A stretch of DNA of 64,000 nucleotides from Siphonodentalium dalli (taxonomy: Eukaryota; Mollusca; Scaphopoda; Gadilida; Siphonodentaliidae): positions 201,091,959 to 201,155,958 of the forward strand of contig CP136062.1 in the NCBI GenBank assembly GCA_032622095.1, read 5' to 3'. Below are positions 12,187-24,600 of the stretch, one piece after another; the first letter of the stretch is position 1; each line of letters opens with the position of its first letter. The notes under the pieces were generated by a model, which was not told where the DNA came from, did no database searches, and worked only from the letters and a program-made list of their open reading frames with translations. The position numbers were made by a program, and so were the translations under genes.

Positions 12187-12949
12187 AGCTCACCTGATTG
12201 GCGTTTCATCCGGATGGTTATTTAAAACATTTCACACCCTCATTCTACATTATCCAGCTATTTTCAGTTTTTCATCAAATTTTGGGGGTAGGTCCCCGAT
12301 TGCCCTTGGAAAATACTTGTGTTGGAAGGGTGGGTGTCTGAGATCGGAAAGGAAAAAACTTGTGTTCCCTGAGGGTACCCCGAGCCACCACACCAAATTT
12401 GGTTGAAATCGGTCCAGGGGGTCTGAGAGTAAAATCGCGAACAGACATCGCTTTCACGTTCCCAATGCAACAATGGTACTAGTATATTAAAATTATTTTA
12501 AAAGTATTCACTTTTGCTGACAATAACAAACTAAACCTGGCACTCTGTTTCATGAGGATGGTACTTACACACGCCATCCGACACTGTTTGATAAACAAAT
12601 AACAGAAACTGTGGGAGAATGTTTATTTCTGTCATTCATTTCAATTTAAATATGAGATTAATTTCCATATGTGTTGTCCTATGCAGTCTTGTTTGTTAAA
12701 CGTTTATCTTTTACATTAGAAGGGCCATGGGATCGGTAAACATATAATCTGTTATATGAATTAGTTTAACGCTACCACCATCCACTCCAAATATTTTAAC
12801 CCCTTCTTGAGACAAATTGTTTGAGCTTTTGAATTCAAGTTGGTTACTGTTATATAGAAGCCTGTCATCACATTTTTTATATTGATATTTTTATAGTATT
12901 ATGTATATAGGCATGGACGTAAATGAGATACATCGCTGATATAGGCTAT
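12187..12949. other. No gene seen
   Basis: 12270-12470 carries a 'ggttgaaatcggtccagggg' phrase typical of the dispersed arrays; the overlapping minus-strand frames there are not recognisable proteins. Confidence 0.45.
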
Positions 12950-13335
12950 CCCTTTACCCAACAAAACGGCCAAAACCGGCCAAATAAAGCTTCAACAGCC
13001 TAAAATATCTTCGGTCTGTCGCAATAGAACCATACAAATATGGATATCATTGGAACCGGCTCCTTGACCACATTGTGATAGTTATGCCCTGTGCCAATGC
13101 ATTCTCTTATATATGCGAGTCGACCATATGTCGCCTCGCATATATAAGAGAATGCATTGCCTAAAAAAATTCTTTTTTTCAACACTTTTTACCATTTTTT
13201 CTTACATTCTTTAACAATATTATAATTTTTAATGTGTTAAGCTAATGCATTCTCTTATATATGCAAGGCGACCTATGGTCGACTCGCATATATAAGAGAA
13301 TGCATTGGCACAGGGCCGTTCTGTTGGGTAAAGGG
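12950..13335 (-). mobile_element. piggyBac-like double-hairpin MITE, copy C (inverted)
   Basis: CCCTTTACCCAACA ends with both hairpins, in the opposite orientation to copy B. Flanks have decayed from TTAA to CTAT and TTAC. Confidence 0.83.
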
Positions 13336-13719
13336 TTACTCTTTTTCATCTATGCTAATGTTGTTTCTATCTATTATGATAATAATTTCAAGGAAAAACT
13401 ATCAGTGGTGCTGATAAACCCTTCCCTAATTTGTTAACTAATTTGGAGGAAAGTGAATTCACTTCAACTCCTTAAATACAACCTTTGAAATCAATATTGG
13501 ATCTCATAAATTGGGATTTACATTTTAATGCATAGCTAACAAAACATTTGAGTGAATGTGAGTGAGTAATTGTTGTCAGTCTCTGACTCGGAGATGACTA
13601 TATATATTTTCTCAGTCTCGGAGATCACTCTGGTAAATGCTATTTCTGCTTGCTTTCCTGATACACGCATACGCTATGTAACAGGCATCTTAAGGAAAAT
13701 CTCAATCGTAATTAAAACA

Positions 13720-14047
13720 GTATACAAATAAGAAATATCGCATAAACAGTATGTTATTGTCATATGTTTGACCATTGTGTAAACAAACGCATAAACAGTT
13801 ACTTTTCTGGTGTTTGTTTATATTATGATAGTAAACATAAAGAGCGTTTATGTGTGTGATTAGCAAGTAACACTGTGCTGTCTTCTGTAACAATATCAGG
13901 CTCTTGCTTAGGTAAATTATAGTAGGTCTTTATGATAGCATGCTGTTTACACGATGAACGAAACTGTATATTCGTTTTAGTGTTTTTCTGTTTACGGTGA
14001 TTGGAACAAATATGAATATTTTCGACAACTAAGGCCCCCCGTGCCTT
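13720..14047 (+). mobile_element. 5'-truncated copy of the AAGGYACG MITE
   Basis: Shares 'cagtatgttattgtcatat', 'ataaagagcgtttatg' and 'aatattttcgacaactaagg' with full copies 37018-37514 and 58543-59030. It has the right end GTGCCTT|TA but no left terminus. Confidence 0.65.
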
Positions 14048-14214
14048 TAATAATATAATTAACAAAAAAATTGACTGAGTTTACAGACAATTTAAATGAA
14101 AAAGTGACTGACCAAAAAAAAAGGAAAGAGTGAAGGCATCAAAAACCAAGACGATCACCAATAAACGACAAAGTTAGCATATTAGTATGCAAATATACAT
14201 AGAGGATCTCACAT

Positions 14215-14350
14215 GAGTTTCTATTTTATACATAATTTATCAACCGAGTTCACTAAATTCAATTTGAGCCGAGGTTTAATTACTGAAGCTCAAATAGAAT
14301 TTAGTGGACGAGGTTGATAAATTAGGTATAAAATACAACGAGTTTGAGAT
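14215..14350. repeat. Palindrome (ACTAAATTC...GAATTTAGTGGACGAGG)
   Basis: 'ttatacataatttatcaacc' pairs with 'ggttgataaattaggtataa' around a short loop. The same core words appear in the palindromes at 59330-59460 and 59826-59960, together with a downstream 'cgacgatattaca'-like segment. Confidence 0.55.
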
Positions 14351-14799
14351 ACTTTTCATCACATGGTCGTATAATCGCTTAAATTTTATCGAAAAGAACA
14401 ATAATTAACAGACAGAGCAGCGTGATGTCATTGCACGCGACGATATTACACTTGTCTATTACGCTCGAATATTACATAGGAAAATAGTGCTAATCATATG
14501 ATAAAATAACATATAGACTTCTTTGATTCATATCAAATAAGTGCCGGGGCTGAGTTTGCTACCTCTAATGTAAAATAATATATAAATATTCGATTGTATA
14601 TAAAACAAACTTTGATTCTAGTACCTGAAGCTCTACGGAAAGAGCAGTGTACGTGATGCCAGGGAAGTTAAACGAAGTCATAATAAGACAAAATAACTAA
14701 GTCAAAACAATTCAGTGACAAAGAGACAGAGTATAAGCCATAGAGATGGCGGTAGTTAATTAACACCTTTATTAACACCTTTGCAATACGGCTAATCTC

Positions 14800-15000
14800 A
14801 TGTTCGTTTGTGTTCGTTGTTTAGTAGCTTTGCATTCAAATAATACTTATAACTCGAAAAATAAGTCATCAAAGTTGGAAATAACACCACATACACATAT
14901 AATGGACCCACACGCAACCACAAACCAATTTTCACCCTTCTATTCCTCTTTTTAGACCTGTGTTCGTTTATGTTCGTTTGTGTTCGTTGTTTAGTAGGAC
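14800..15000. repeat. GTTCGTTTGTGTTCGTTG direct repeats
   Basis: 'gttcgtttgtgttcgttgtt' followed by 'tagtag' occurs at 14803-14828 and again at about 14973-14998, some 170 bp apart. Confidence 0.5.
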
Positions 15001-15023
15001 CGCCACGTAGAGCCATCTAACCC

Positions 15024-15382
15024 ATGGTTTCACCAAAGTGTTATTTGTTACACCATAACTCCCATCAAAAAATTGCCAGCGTATGTTCTGATCTACATGG
15101 GGTTTACATTTATGTCCTGTTTCACCAGCAGTGCACGAGAGTAAAGTGGGATACACCATGCCTTTACTTGGAATTTACAAGGGTATGTACACGTGTCCTT
15201 TTTAAAAACATGACTTTTACCAGAGTATAGCCATGCAAACCATGGTTTTACCAGAGTATAAGTTGTTACACTATGACTTCATCAAGAATTTACAAAAGTA
15301 TGTTCTGGTTTACATGGGTATGTCCTGTTTCACCAGCAGTGCTTGCGAGTAAAGTGGGGTACGTATACGTACACCATGCCTG
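15024..15382. repeat. ~210-bp imperfect tandem duplication
   Basis: 'gtcctgtttcaccagcagtg', 'agtaaagtgggRtac' and 'tatgttctg.t.tacatggg' occur in both halves (about 15030-15170 and 15245-15382). It lies a few hundred bases before the initiator exon. Confidence 0.5.
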
Positions 15383-15389
15383 TACTATA

Positions 15390-15612
15390 CAATTTCTTGT
15401 CCGCATTCAAAAAGGATTGACTCCTTGAGTCAAGGACATGACCTCTTTAAGAAGTAATATAGGCACACAATCGTCTCACAAAGAGTATTAAAAAACCAGG
15501 TGAATAAAAAGATTCAAAATTAGCCATGCACGCCATTCTGGTTTGATAATTTTTTATTTATTTTTCTCTCGCTGATCCACCGGTAGCAGATCTGCATTTC
15601 ACAAAATCCAGC
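15390..15612 (+). promoter_or_regulatory. Putative 5' region of CCNDBP1
   Basis: The DNA just upstream of the initiator ATG. I see no convincing TATA box or initiator at a defined place. The region is bounded upstream by a tandem duplication, so the promoter is probably short or lies within it. Confidence 0.25.
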
Positions 15613-15688
15613 ATGGCGTCCATGTGTACGGAAACAACTTTGAAGGTTTTCGCAGATAACTTGACTCTTGTCATTAATGAAATACGAG
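15613..15688 (+). CDS. CCNDBP1: CCNDBP1 exon 1 (initiator exon)
   Basis: Encodes residues 1-25 plus the first base of codon 26; reads MASMCTETTLKVFADNLTLV and ends NEIR. The ATG has A at -3 and G at +4, a strong initiation context. Donor is GAG|gttggt, phase 1. The leucine/valine-spaced helix resembles the N-terminal helix of vertebrate CCNDBP1, which also starts MAS. It is separated from exon 2 by an 11-kb intron, so it was identified by phase (G + AT gives Asp) and by the helix pattern. It is the least certain exon. Confidence 0.78.
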
Positions 15689-18600
15689 GTTGGTATTCTT
15701 TATGTCAAGGTATATAGTCTCCCACTAAGCACACATGTCTTAAGAATCAGGGAACTTATAACTTGACCAGAACCAACTGAATAATGTGTATACAGTATAG
15801 CCTAGAGGCCTACAATGTTTACCACGAGAATATGCAACTTGAAATTATTTGCTTCAAAATATTAGGGCCTACTGGTACCGTTTTGAATTTTTTAGTAGCA
15901 AACATAATTTGTTTTGTTCACTTGCCATATCACCACTTTTATTCATACCAGTATACATGAATCCGAAACGTGTGTCTTGATAAGTTGATTCAACGTGGTT
16001 GCGCAATATGTTGGTTTGGTAGTTCAGTCATGCACGTAGTGCGTATCCTTCTACTATCAGTCGCGTGTTGTGCGTATCCTTAGTGTCGGCGCACACGATC
16101 CCGATTGTGCCCGGTTAAATCCGGCTGCCGGATAAATCGGGGGGTCAGCGCACACGAGTCCGATTTTCACTCCGGTCATATGCATGCTATGGTCACTGTA
16201 GTATTATAGCCAACTGGTGTGGCCAGCCTATCTAGCCATTTACTATAGCTAGTTGTGGTGATTTATATTAAGGCTGTGGCTAAAGAACGGTATACCGCTC
16301 TTTAGTACCAAACGCTAAAGAGCGGTATACCGTGCTTTAGCTATATGTTGCCGATTGTGCCTGGTTAAAATTTGGGGGGGGGGGGGGGGGGGGGGGGTCA
16401 GCGCACACGAGTCGGATTTTCATTCTGGTCATATGCATGCTATGGTCACTGTAGTAGATATAGCCAACTGGTGTGGTCAGCCTATCTAGCCAGTTACTAT
16501 AGCTAGACATGGTGGTTTATATTAATTTGTATTTCTAAAGACTAATATTTATTAATAATAAATTAAATAAATATATCAATAAAATATTGAGGTAACGAGC
16601 AATAGCCATAAATTGGCGAAATAGACCTTTCCACAGCTGCCGCCCTCTTCAACGCGGTTGCGATTATTATACAGGTACTCATTTTCTGCCCACAGGTCTA
16701 CCAGCCCTTGTTCCTTGTCGATCGATCAGAATTCTTGATTTAATTTCGTCGCTAACTATTCCGACATTTTGAATGAGGTTTTGGTCATGTGACAATCGGT
16801 CATGTGACAAGCAAAACACGCCCGTTGCATCGGCACGAGCCGAATTTTCCTGATGAATTCAAACTCAGTTTGATCCATCCGATTAAATCGGATCCGACAA
16901 AAACAGCTCCAAAGTTAGGCGCACACGGTCCCGATTGTCCCCAATTTATCCTGCAGCCGGATTAATCGGGGACAATCGGGATCGTGTGTGCCGACACTAA
17001 CTCAAGCATCAATATGGATGGTCTTAGACTCTTTATTCAAATGACATTTGTTTTTACTAGATAATAAATTGTTAATAATGGCCCAGGCATTGAATGAAAT
17101 TGAGCTGCTGGTGTGAGCATTTTGTAAGTTTAAAAAAAAAAAATGCCCACCATTAGCAAACTTCCACTGCATCTCAGACACAACAGGAACTGTCTGAATA
17201 GGAACGTGACCAAGGCTCCAGAAATACTGAGTGGGGGGGTAACAAATTGCCTTTTTAGCTCACCTGAGACGAAGTCTCCGGTGGAGCTATAGTCATCACT
17301 CCTCGTCCGTCGTCCGTCCGTCAGGAATCATCTTCTCCGCCAAAACTGTAAGACGGAACGGGTTCATATTTGGTGTGGATGTTCCCTAGATGAATCACAT
17401 TCAGATTTGTTCAAATGAGGTCATCAGGTCAATTAGTTGAGAAAGCAGGGCCACAACTCTATTCTTTCATAGTAATTCTTAGAACGACTTCTTTTCCAGA
17501 ACTATAAGGCCGAATGGGTTCATATTTGGTGTGGATGTTCCCTAGGTGATTCACATTCAGATTTGTTCAAATGAGGTCACCAGGTTGATTAGTTGAGTAA
17601 CCAGGGCCATAACTCTTTCCCTCCATAGTAATTCTTTTAAATATCTTCTCAAATACCATCAGGCCAAATGGGTTCATATTTGGTATGAAGGATCCTTGGG
17701 TGACTGCGGTTCAGATTTGTTCAAATGTGGGTGGGGCCAGGGACAAAACTCAAAACAAATTTTTTTTTATTCAACTCTTTAACCCTTTGAACCCTGGCTC
17801 CCCACAACGATCGACACCCTGACCCTGGGCTCCCAGTGGTATTTTTTATATTGTGGCCAGTGTTTAGATGTATGGGGTTGTTTATGTTCAAGTGGTGTCA
17901 CAGTTCTGAAACTTTAGATGTATGTTCCCCATGGACCACTGATTATTTTATGATCTGGTTACATTGCCACGTGGTCACTCCCTGGTAACGGTTGCTAGGC
18001 ATCTACCTGATATTGAAAGTAAAATACAATTATAGCTTTTACGCTCGTAATTCAGCCCAAGGAAATGGCGTTTTTGATGCAGTCAACACCCTATTGTGAA
18101 ATTTGAGATATATCTGGCCAGAAGTCTGATCCTAACTTGTATTTAAGGGTAGCAACGGTTGCTAAGCAAATACCCCAAATGCCCTGTGAATCCAATTGTA
18201 TTATGCCCCAATTTAGACATTCTTGGCATGCACATGCCGATGGTTATGTTCAAATGGTGCTACATGTCTGAAATTTTACAGGTATGTTCCCATGGGCCAC
18301 TGTGTATTTTTTTTAGAACGGTATACTTTGCCACACGATCACTCCCTGGTAACGGTTTCTAAGCAACTACCGGAACTGAAAGTATAATGCAATTATAGCT
18401 TATAGCGTCGTATAATTCCGCGCTAAGAAACGGCATTTTCTATGCAGTCAATACCCTATTGTGAAACTGGAGATACATCAGGTCAGAAGATTGAACCTAC
18501 ATGTAGTTTGTATTTAACGGTATCAATGGTTGCTAAGCATATAGCCCAAGTGATCGAATGACACCACTTCCCTGTGCATTCAATGGCATTATGTCCCGTT

Positions 18601-21600
18601 TTAGACATCGCCTATAGGGCACTGTGATGGTCATGTTCAAATGGTGCCACGAGTCTTAACTTTACACAATTGCTCAATAATGCACGATTTGACCACGTGT
18701 TTGTAATGTGCACGCACAAGTAGATCGGACTAGATGGTATTGTGACCATGCAACCCAATTCCACAGTACTACTCTGGTGCAATGTCAAAACGTGCAGCTG
18801 TATAACGCAAATTTATGTACTATGGAGATCCTTGATGTGATTGTATCATTTCACAAAAATCCATACATTTATCATTTTATTATATGCGCATGCGCGAAAC
18901 AAATCGACTCAAATAATAAACTGCGTGCGCCTTCCTCACATATGACAGAACACTGATTATGTATGCAATACTAATTTAAACCAATAAGAGTGATCGAAAT
19001 GGTGTCTTTCTACAATCCTGCGAACCGCGCAACAATGTAGGGCTTTACCCGAATCGCTTCAAATAATGTACGTTTGTTGAATTCTGCGCTGTGCGCATGC
19101 GCATGTTTTTCTACCCCAACTAGTCGGCAACAAACTCATACACATGCACCCGTGGCACTGCTGAAGTTCCTTGGGATCATTTACATAGATATAAGTGGAT
19201 ATACCAATGGTTATAACATGTATACACATGCTACATAGGTTTATGATGTCACTGAATGCTGCTGGCCGCTTTTGCGTCCAGTCAGATGTATGAATGTTTT
19301 CTGGCTGGCGGCCAGTCGGGTTCAAAGGGTTAACCAAAAAAGAAAAGAAATGATATTTAAAAAAATAAAAGAATATTTAAAAAACAATGTGGAATTGTTT
19401 TTTTTATTAAAATATTGACTCCATGGTCAATTATATATATATTGTTTAACATTTTTTGAAAATTGAAAAACTAATGCCATTACATTTCTGAAGGTTGTGC
19501 CCCCTGACCCTTCACTAAAGTTCACTGCTTGACAGAGAATCATTGATAAGAACCATTTACTTTGGCTGTAACTGTATGCTGGGTATGCCTACACAATCAT
19601 GTCAAGTGAAATCTGACATTTTTATAAACATTTCCTGGAGATCTGCTAGAAGTCATTAATTCCCAATCTATCATGTATTGTTCAAATCTTTCAGAAGGGC
19701 AAATAGCATGCCTGTCATTTGCAGAATGAGGTCCCCAGAGGGTGAATTTAGTGATGCTATCCCACACAGCAGGCTATCATCACCAAATTCACCCTCTGGA
19801 GACCTCATTCTGCTTAGGCCTCATCTTCTGGGAAGTATCTATAGTATCAAATTAACATTGTTGTTAGTTACATTTCCCTTCTAGGAAGTTTCTATATCCC
19901 CTAATTTGCAGAATATAAAATTCATAATTGAGGTGCCCAATGGGCGAACATCACCAACTTCAACTGGGGAACTTCAATCTTATCCTAGGTCTGCCATAGC
20001 AGTTGAGGGCCTTAGCAGAAAGGTCCCCAGAGGGTGAATTTAGTGATGCTAGCCCACTGTGCGGATAGCGTCACTAAATTCACCTTCTGGGGACCTTATT
20101 CTGCAAATGACAGACACACTATCACACTATTTCAAGGCTTGATTGTATAATACATTGTGTTGCTTGAGGCCAGGCACATACAATGTAGGAACAGACACGT
20201 TATTTGCAGGCTTAACCCTTTACCCAACAAACCGGCCAAAACCGGCCAAATAAAGCTTCAACAGCCTAAAATATCTTCAGTCTGTCTCAATAGAACCATA
20301 CAAATATGGATATCATTGGAACCGGCTCCTTGACCACATTGTGATAGTTACAGTTATGCCCTGTGCCAATGCATTCTCTTATATAGGTCGCCTCGCATAT
20401 ATAAGAGAATGCATTGGCCTAAAAATGTGTTAAGCCAATGCATTCTCTTATATATGCGAGGCGACCTATGGTCGACTCGCATATATAAGAGAATGCATTG
20501 GCACAGGGCCCTTCTGTTGGGTAAAGGGTTAATTGCAGGCTTACTCCTTTGGTGATTGTAATTCAGATTTGTTCAATCAGGGTCACCACTCACCAGGTCA
20601 AGTAAGTGCAATGCCAGCTACATTACTCTTTCTCTCCATAGTAATTCATGAGATGTCTTCTATGCAAGAATCAAATGCCCTATTTTGCTTATATTTGGTA
20701 TGATATTACCTTGGGTGACAGATTTGTGAAAATGGGATCACAAAGTCAAATAAGGGCAGAGCCAGAGACTTAACTATTTCACTACATAGTAATTCTTAAA
20801 ATATGTTTGCAAGAACTAGTTGGCTTATTTAGCATGGAATGTTCTTCCTTGACTGCAATTCAGATTTTTTTAAATGGGGTCACCTGGTCAAATAGGGGCC
20901 AAGTGAAGGACAGTTTCCCTCTTAATATGCTTCCTTCACAAGGACCATCAGGTCTATTTTACTGATATTCATGATATGTATGAAGGGTACTTTGGTGTCT
21001 GGGATTCAAATTTATTCAGATGGGGTCACCAGGTTAAATAAGGTGGGACCAGGGACATAACTATATGTCTCTATAGTAATTCTTAAAATGTCTTCTCAAG
21101 AGAGGTTGGACTATTTAGCTTACATATAGTATGGAGGAATCAGGAGGATCCTTTAGTGACTGAGTTTCACATTTGTTAAAATGAGGTCAACCTGTCAAGA
21201 AATGGCGGGCTATTGGGAGTTAACCAGTGTTCGCGCTGGACCGAAAAAAAGTTTAGCCAAATGAAAATTTTATTAGCCAAATGAAAAAAACTTTAGCCAA
21301 ATGTTTTTTTGGCCAAATAAAAAAAAACTTAGGCCAAATTAAATCATCGTTTTCTGGTCGGTTCACAATTAATGACTAAAACGTAAAATCTAACAGACAC
21401 AGGTAAAATACACAATAATTTAATTAATTTTGAGGAACTAGAAGTATTTTTATATATATCATTTATTAAAAATTTATTAATCTTTATGTGAGAGTGATTT
21501 GGGGGGGGGGGGGGGGGGGGGGGGGGTAACCCGGGATTGTCCTTCTTAATGTCATTATTTTTTGGTTTTATATCAATATCTTTTTTTAAATCATTAAATA

Positions 21601-24600
21601 TTTATCCTTGCGAAAATATCTAAGTGACATCTGGAAACTAATAACTTAATATTGTTACGCCATTGTCAAATTACAATCTGTCATAAAAGCATGCATATTA
21701 ATTTGACTGTATCGGTATTGACGACAAATAGCCACAAAATATCTGTCGTGATTCACATTTGGCTGATTAAGCTATTGTCTTACACTTGGTGCTCATAAAC
21801 CTCGACCGTCATAAATACAATGTCATCATAAACATGCATTGTGCAGGCGCGCTGTGAGTGACCAGACTGACAATGGGCTGAATGGGGGATTAGGGGATTA
21901 AATGTAAAACTTAATAATGACCTTTTGCTGCTTTGTGCAGAGTGACGTAATCTTTCTCCAGATTAAAACAGCCTGTTACGAACAAATTGCTTATATACCG
22001 GCGTCAATGCACTTTACAAAACATTGCTTTCTTCACATTGTCATAATTCAACCACGGTCGGTTTAATGTCCATGCGTCTTTGAATGTCCGTCTTGTGAAA
22101 ACTAAAGATGATTGCATATCACTTTGTGATCGCTTGGTTGATAGAGTTGTCGATCGGGTTTCCCTTTGTACGATATTTCATAAGTACGAAAATAATGAAA
22201 TACTTTCGTCACCTAACTTCGTCTTGAATGTCGATCTATTGAGCGCTTTTATTAATTAGCTTTCTGCCTCCATGCTTTCAGTCTCCATTTGGGCTCAACA
22301 AAAGTTTAGCCAAATGAAATTTTTATTAGCCAAATTCGAAAAAGATTAGCCATTGGCTAATTTGTCTACCGACAGCGCGAACACTGGAGTTAACACTTTT
22401 GTGTCTAATAAAATCATTGAAATACCAAGTTCATTAAAACATCTACCTTGGAACCACCTGACTGATTAATCTGACATACATGTATTGTGTTTTGGGTCCA
22501 TGGATAATTGGGCTTCAAACATCTCTAAATGGTTTTAGAAAAAGGCGCTTGTGAGATTGGAAATGTCCAACAATTGAGAAAGTTTGAGGTGTTGGTTGTG
22601 AAATTCCAACCTAAGACTTGGGAGTCTGGAGCCCGGTCGGGAGGGGACTTGTTGAGCTGGAGGAGTGGGGTGATCAGTAGTGTACAGTTGATAATTTCAA
22701 GGTGGATTTTCACCAATCTACATACTTGAAGTCTCTCTAGCCACATATCCTGTTTAAATCTACTTCTTTTGAAGTGATTATGAAACGTTCTGACTGTTGT
22801 GGTCTCCAGAGTCCCAGTCTTATCAGTCTTTGCAGTCTGGTGAGCGACCCCACAGTCATTGACTGTCTTGTTATATATATTATTTAAGTTATTTTAATTT
22901 TTAATTACCCGGGGTGACTTGAGACACTGTCTTAAATTATCGTAATTCATGTGCATTTACCCCAATAATGGCCGATATACCAGGATACCAATACCCAGTA
23001 TACCAACTACTAATCTACTAGCACACCTGTATGAACTAATATCAATACCATATATCACATTGATATGCCCACTGTCCCCAAACATACCAAGAGACAATAA
23101 TACCTCAGTATATACCAAGGAATCAAGCTACCCCCTCCCCCCACTATAGGGCCTGCTGGAAATGTAATGTGATACACCCATGACAGTGACAGAGTTTGAA
23201 AACTCACCCTTACTCAGAATCAGCTACCCAGTTGGAACAAGCAAAGGGCAAGTTATATTTTAAATGTGTTGTTCTATTTCAGTATGATGTCTTTATTTTG
23301 GTTATCAGTATAATACGATGCACAAACTTAAAAAAAAATTTAATCATTCTATCCAAAATAGCTCTTGAAGGTGAAGGTTTGTGTGTCACTGACTCACTAC
23401 TCGTCTATCTTGTGCCTGATCTAGAGTATGACATTATAATTTGTATATAGCAAGACAAATAATGTCAATTGAATATTATATGGGACTTTTGAGATGTGTG
23501 GCTGTTCAATCTGGAAATTATTTTGACAACCGAGTGAATTTGTCTGGTGGAAGATACTTGTGATTATGCTGAAATCATATTATCGACTGTTTACATTTGT
23601 GATGATGCACATATAATATGCAGCCATAAATTAAGTGCAACTTGCGTGATGGCAATGTTTTGCATTGTTTTCTAATATGGACAAAGTCACAAAGGGCTCC
23701 AAAACTGATGCCCTGACAGTACAGTAATGCTCTAAATAATCGACTCCTTATCCACAGCAGATTTATATGTAAATTTTCAGGATTTAGTCGGAAATATGGC
23801 TTATTGCCATTCATCGGAAAGCTCTCACCGAGAGCTTTCCAATATTTCTGACTAAATCCTGAAAAGTTACCCATAATTCTGCTGTGGTTAAGGAGTCGAT
23901 TAATTAGGGCATTACTGTATGTGAGGAAAACTTGCATTGATAAAATCTGATGCATAGTGAAACCTTCTTTCTCTGTTGCGTCGTCTTTGTTCTATCCCTC
24001 TACTTGAGCCATACTACTAGTAGAGCAACTGAACAAGGTATCACATGGGTATAGGACGCACCTGTCTGAAGTCACCCCATTGCCGGGGTGACTTGAGACA
24101 TCTGTTTCGGACACTGTATTTGACATGTATAAAGGTGGAACCAAATGAAACTGTCCGGGATCAATCCTTGAGAGGTTGTATGATAAACTTCTAGGGATTT
24201 TGCAATGGTCCGTATCATTTATTTCAAGTTATATTTAAAAACATATAGAAACTGTCTCAATTCCTCCGGTTTATGGTACCATCTGCACATGTGTAATATT
24301 TGTATTACAAATATATCTCAATTAGTTACACATATTGTTAACTTCCTTATAAACTCAAGTGGGTAGCTGAATCATATTTCTGTGACATGTGAATTTCCTG
24401 TGCTCCGTAATTTGCATGAGCAGCACGGGTAGTCATGTGATTTGTTAGGTCCTCCTACTTCGGCCATTTTACAAGGTATTGTCAACACGTGTTTCCGATT
24501 GGATGTTTGGATTAAATATTGACGGAATTATACACACTTTCTGGTATGTATCAAAGTTAATATCAGTTGCAATATTGTCCACTCTAATGACTATGATACA

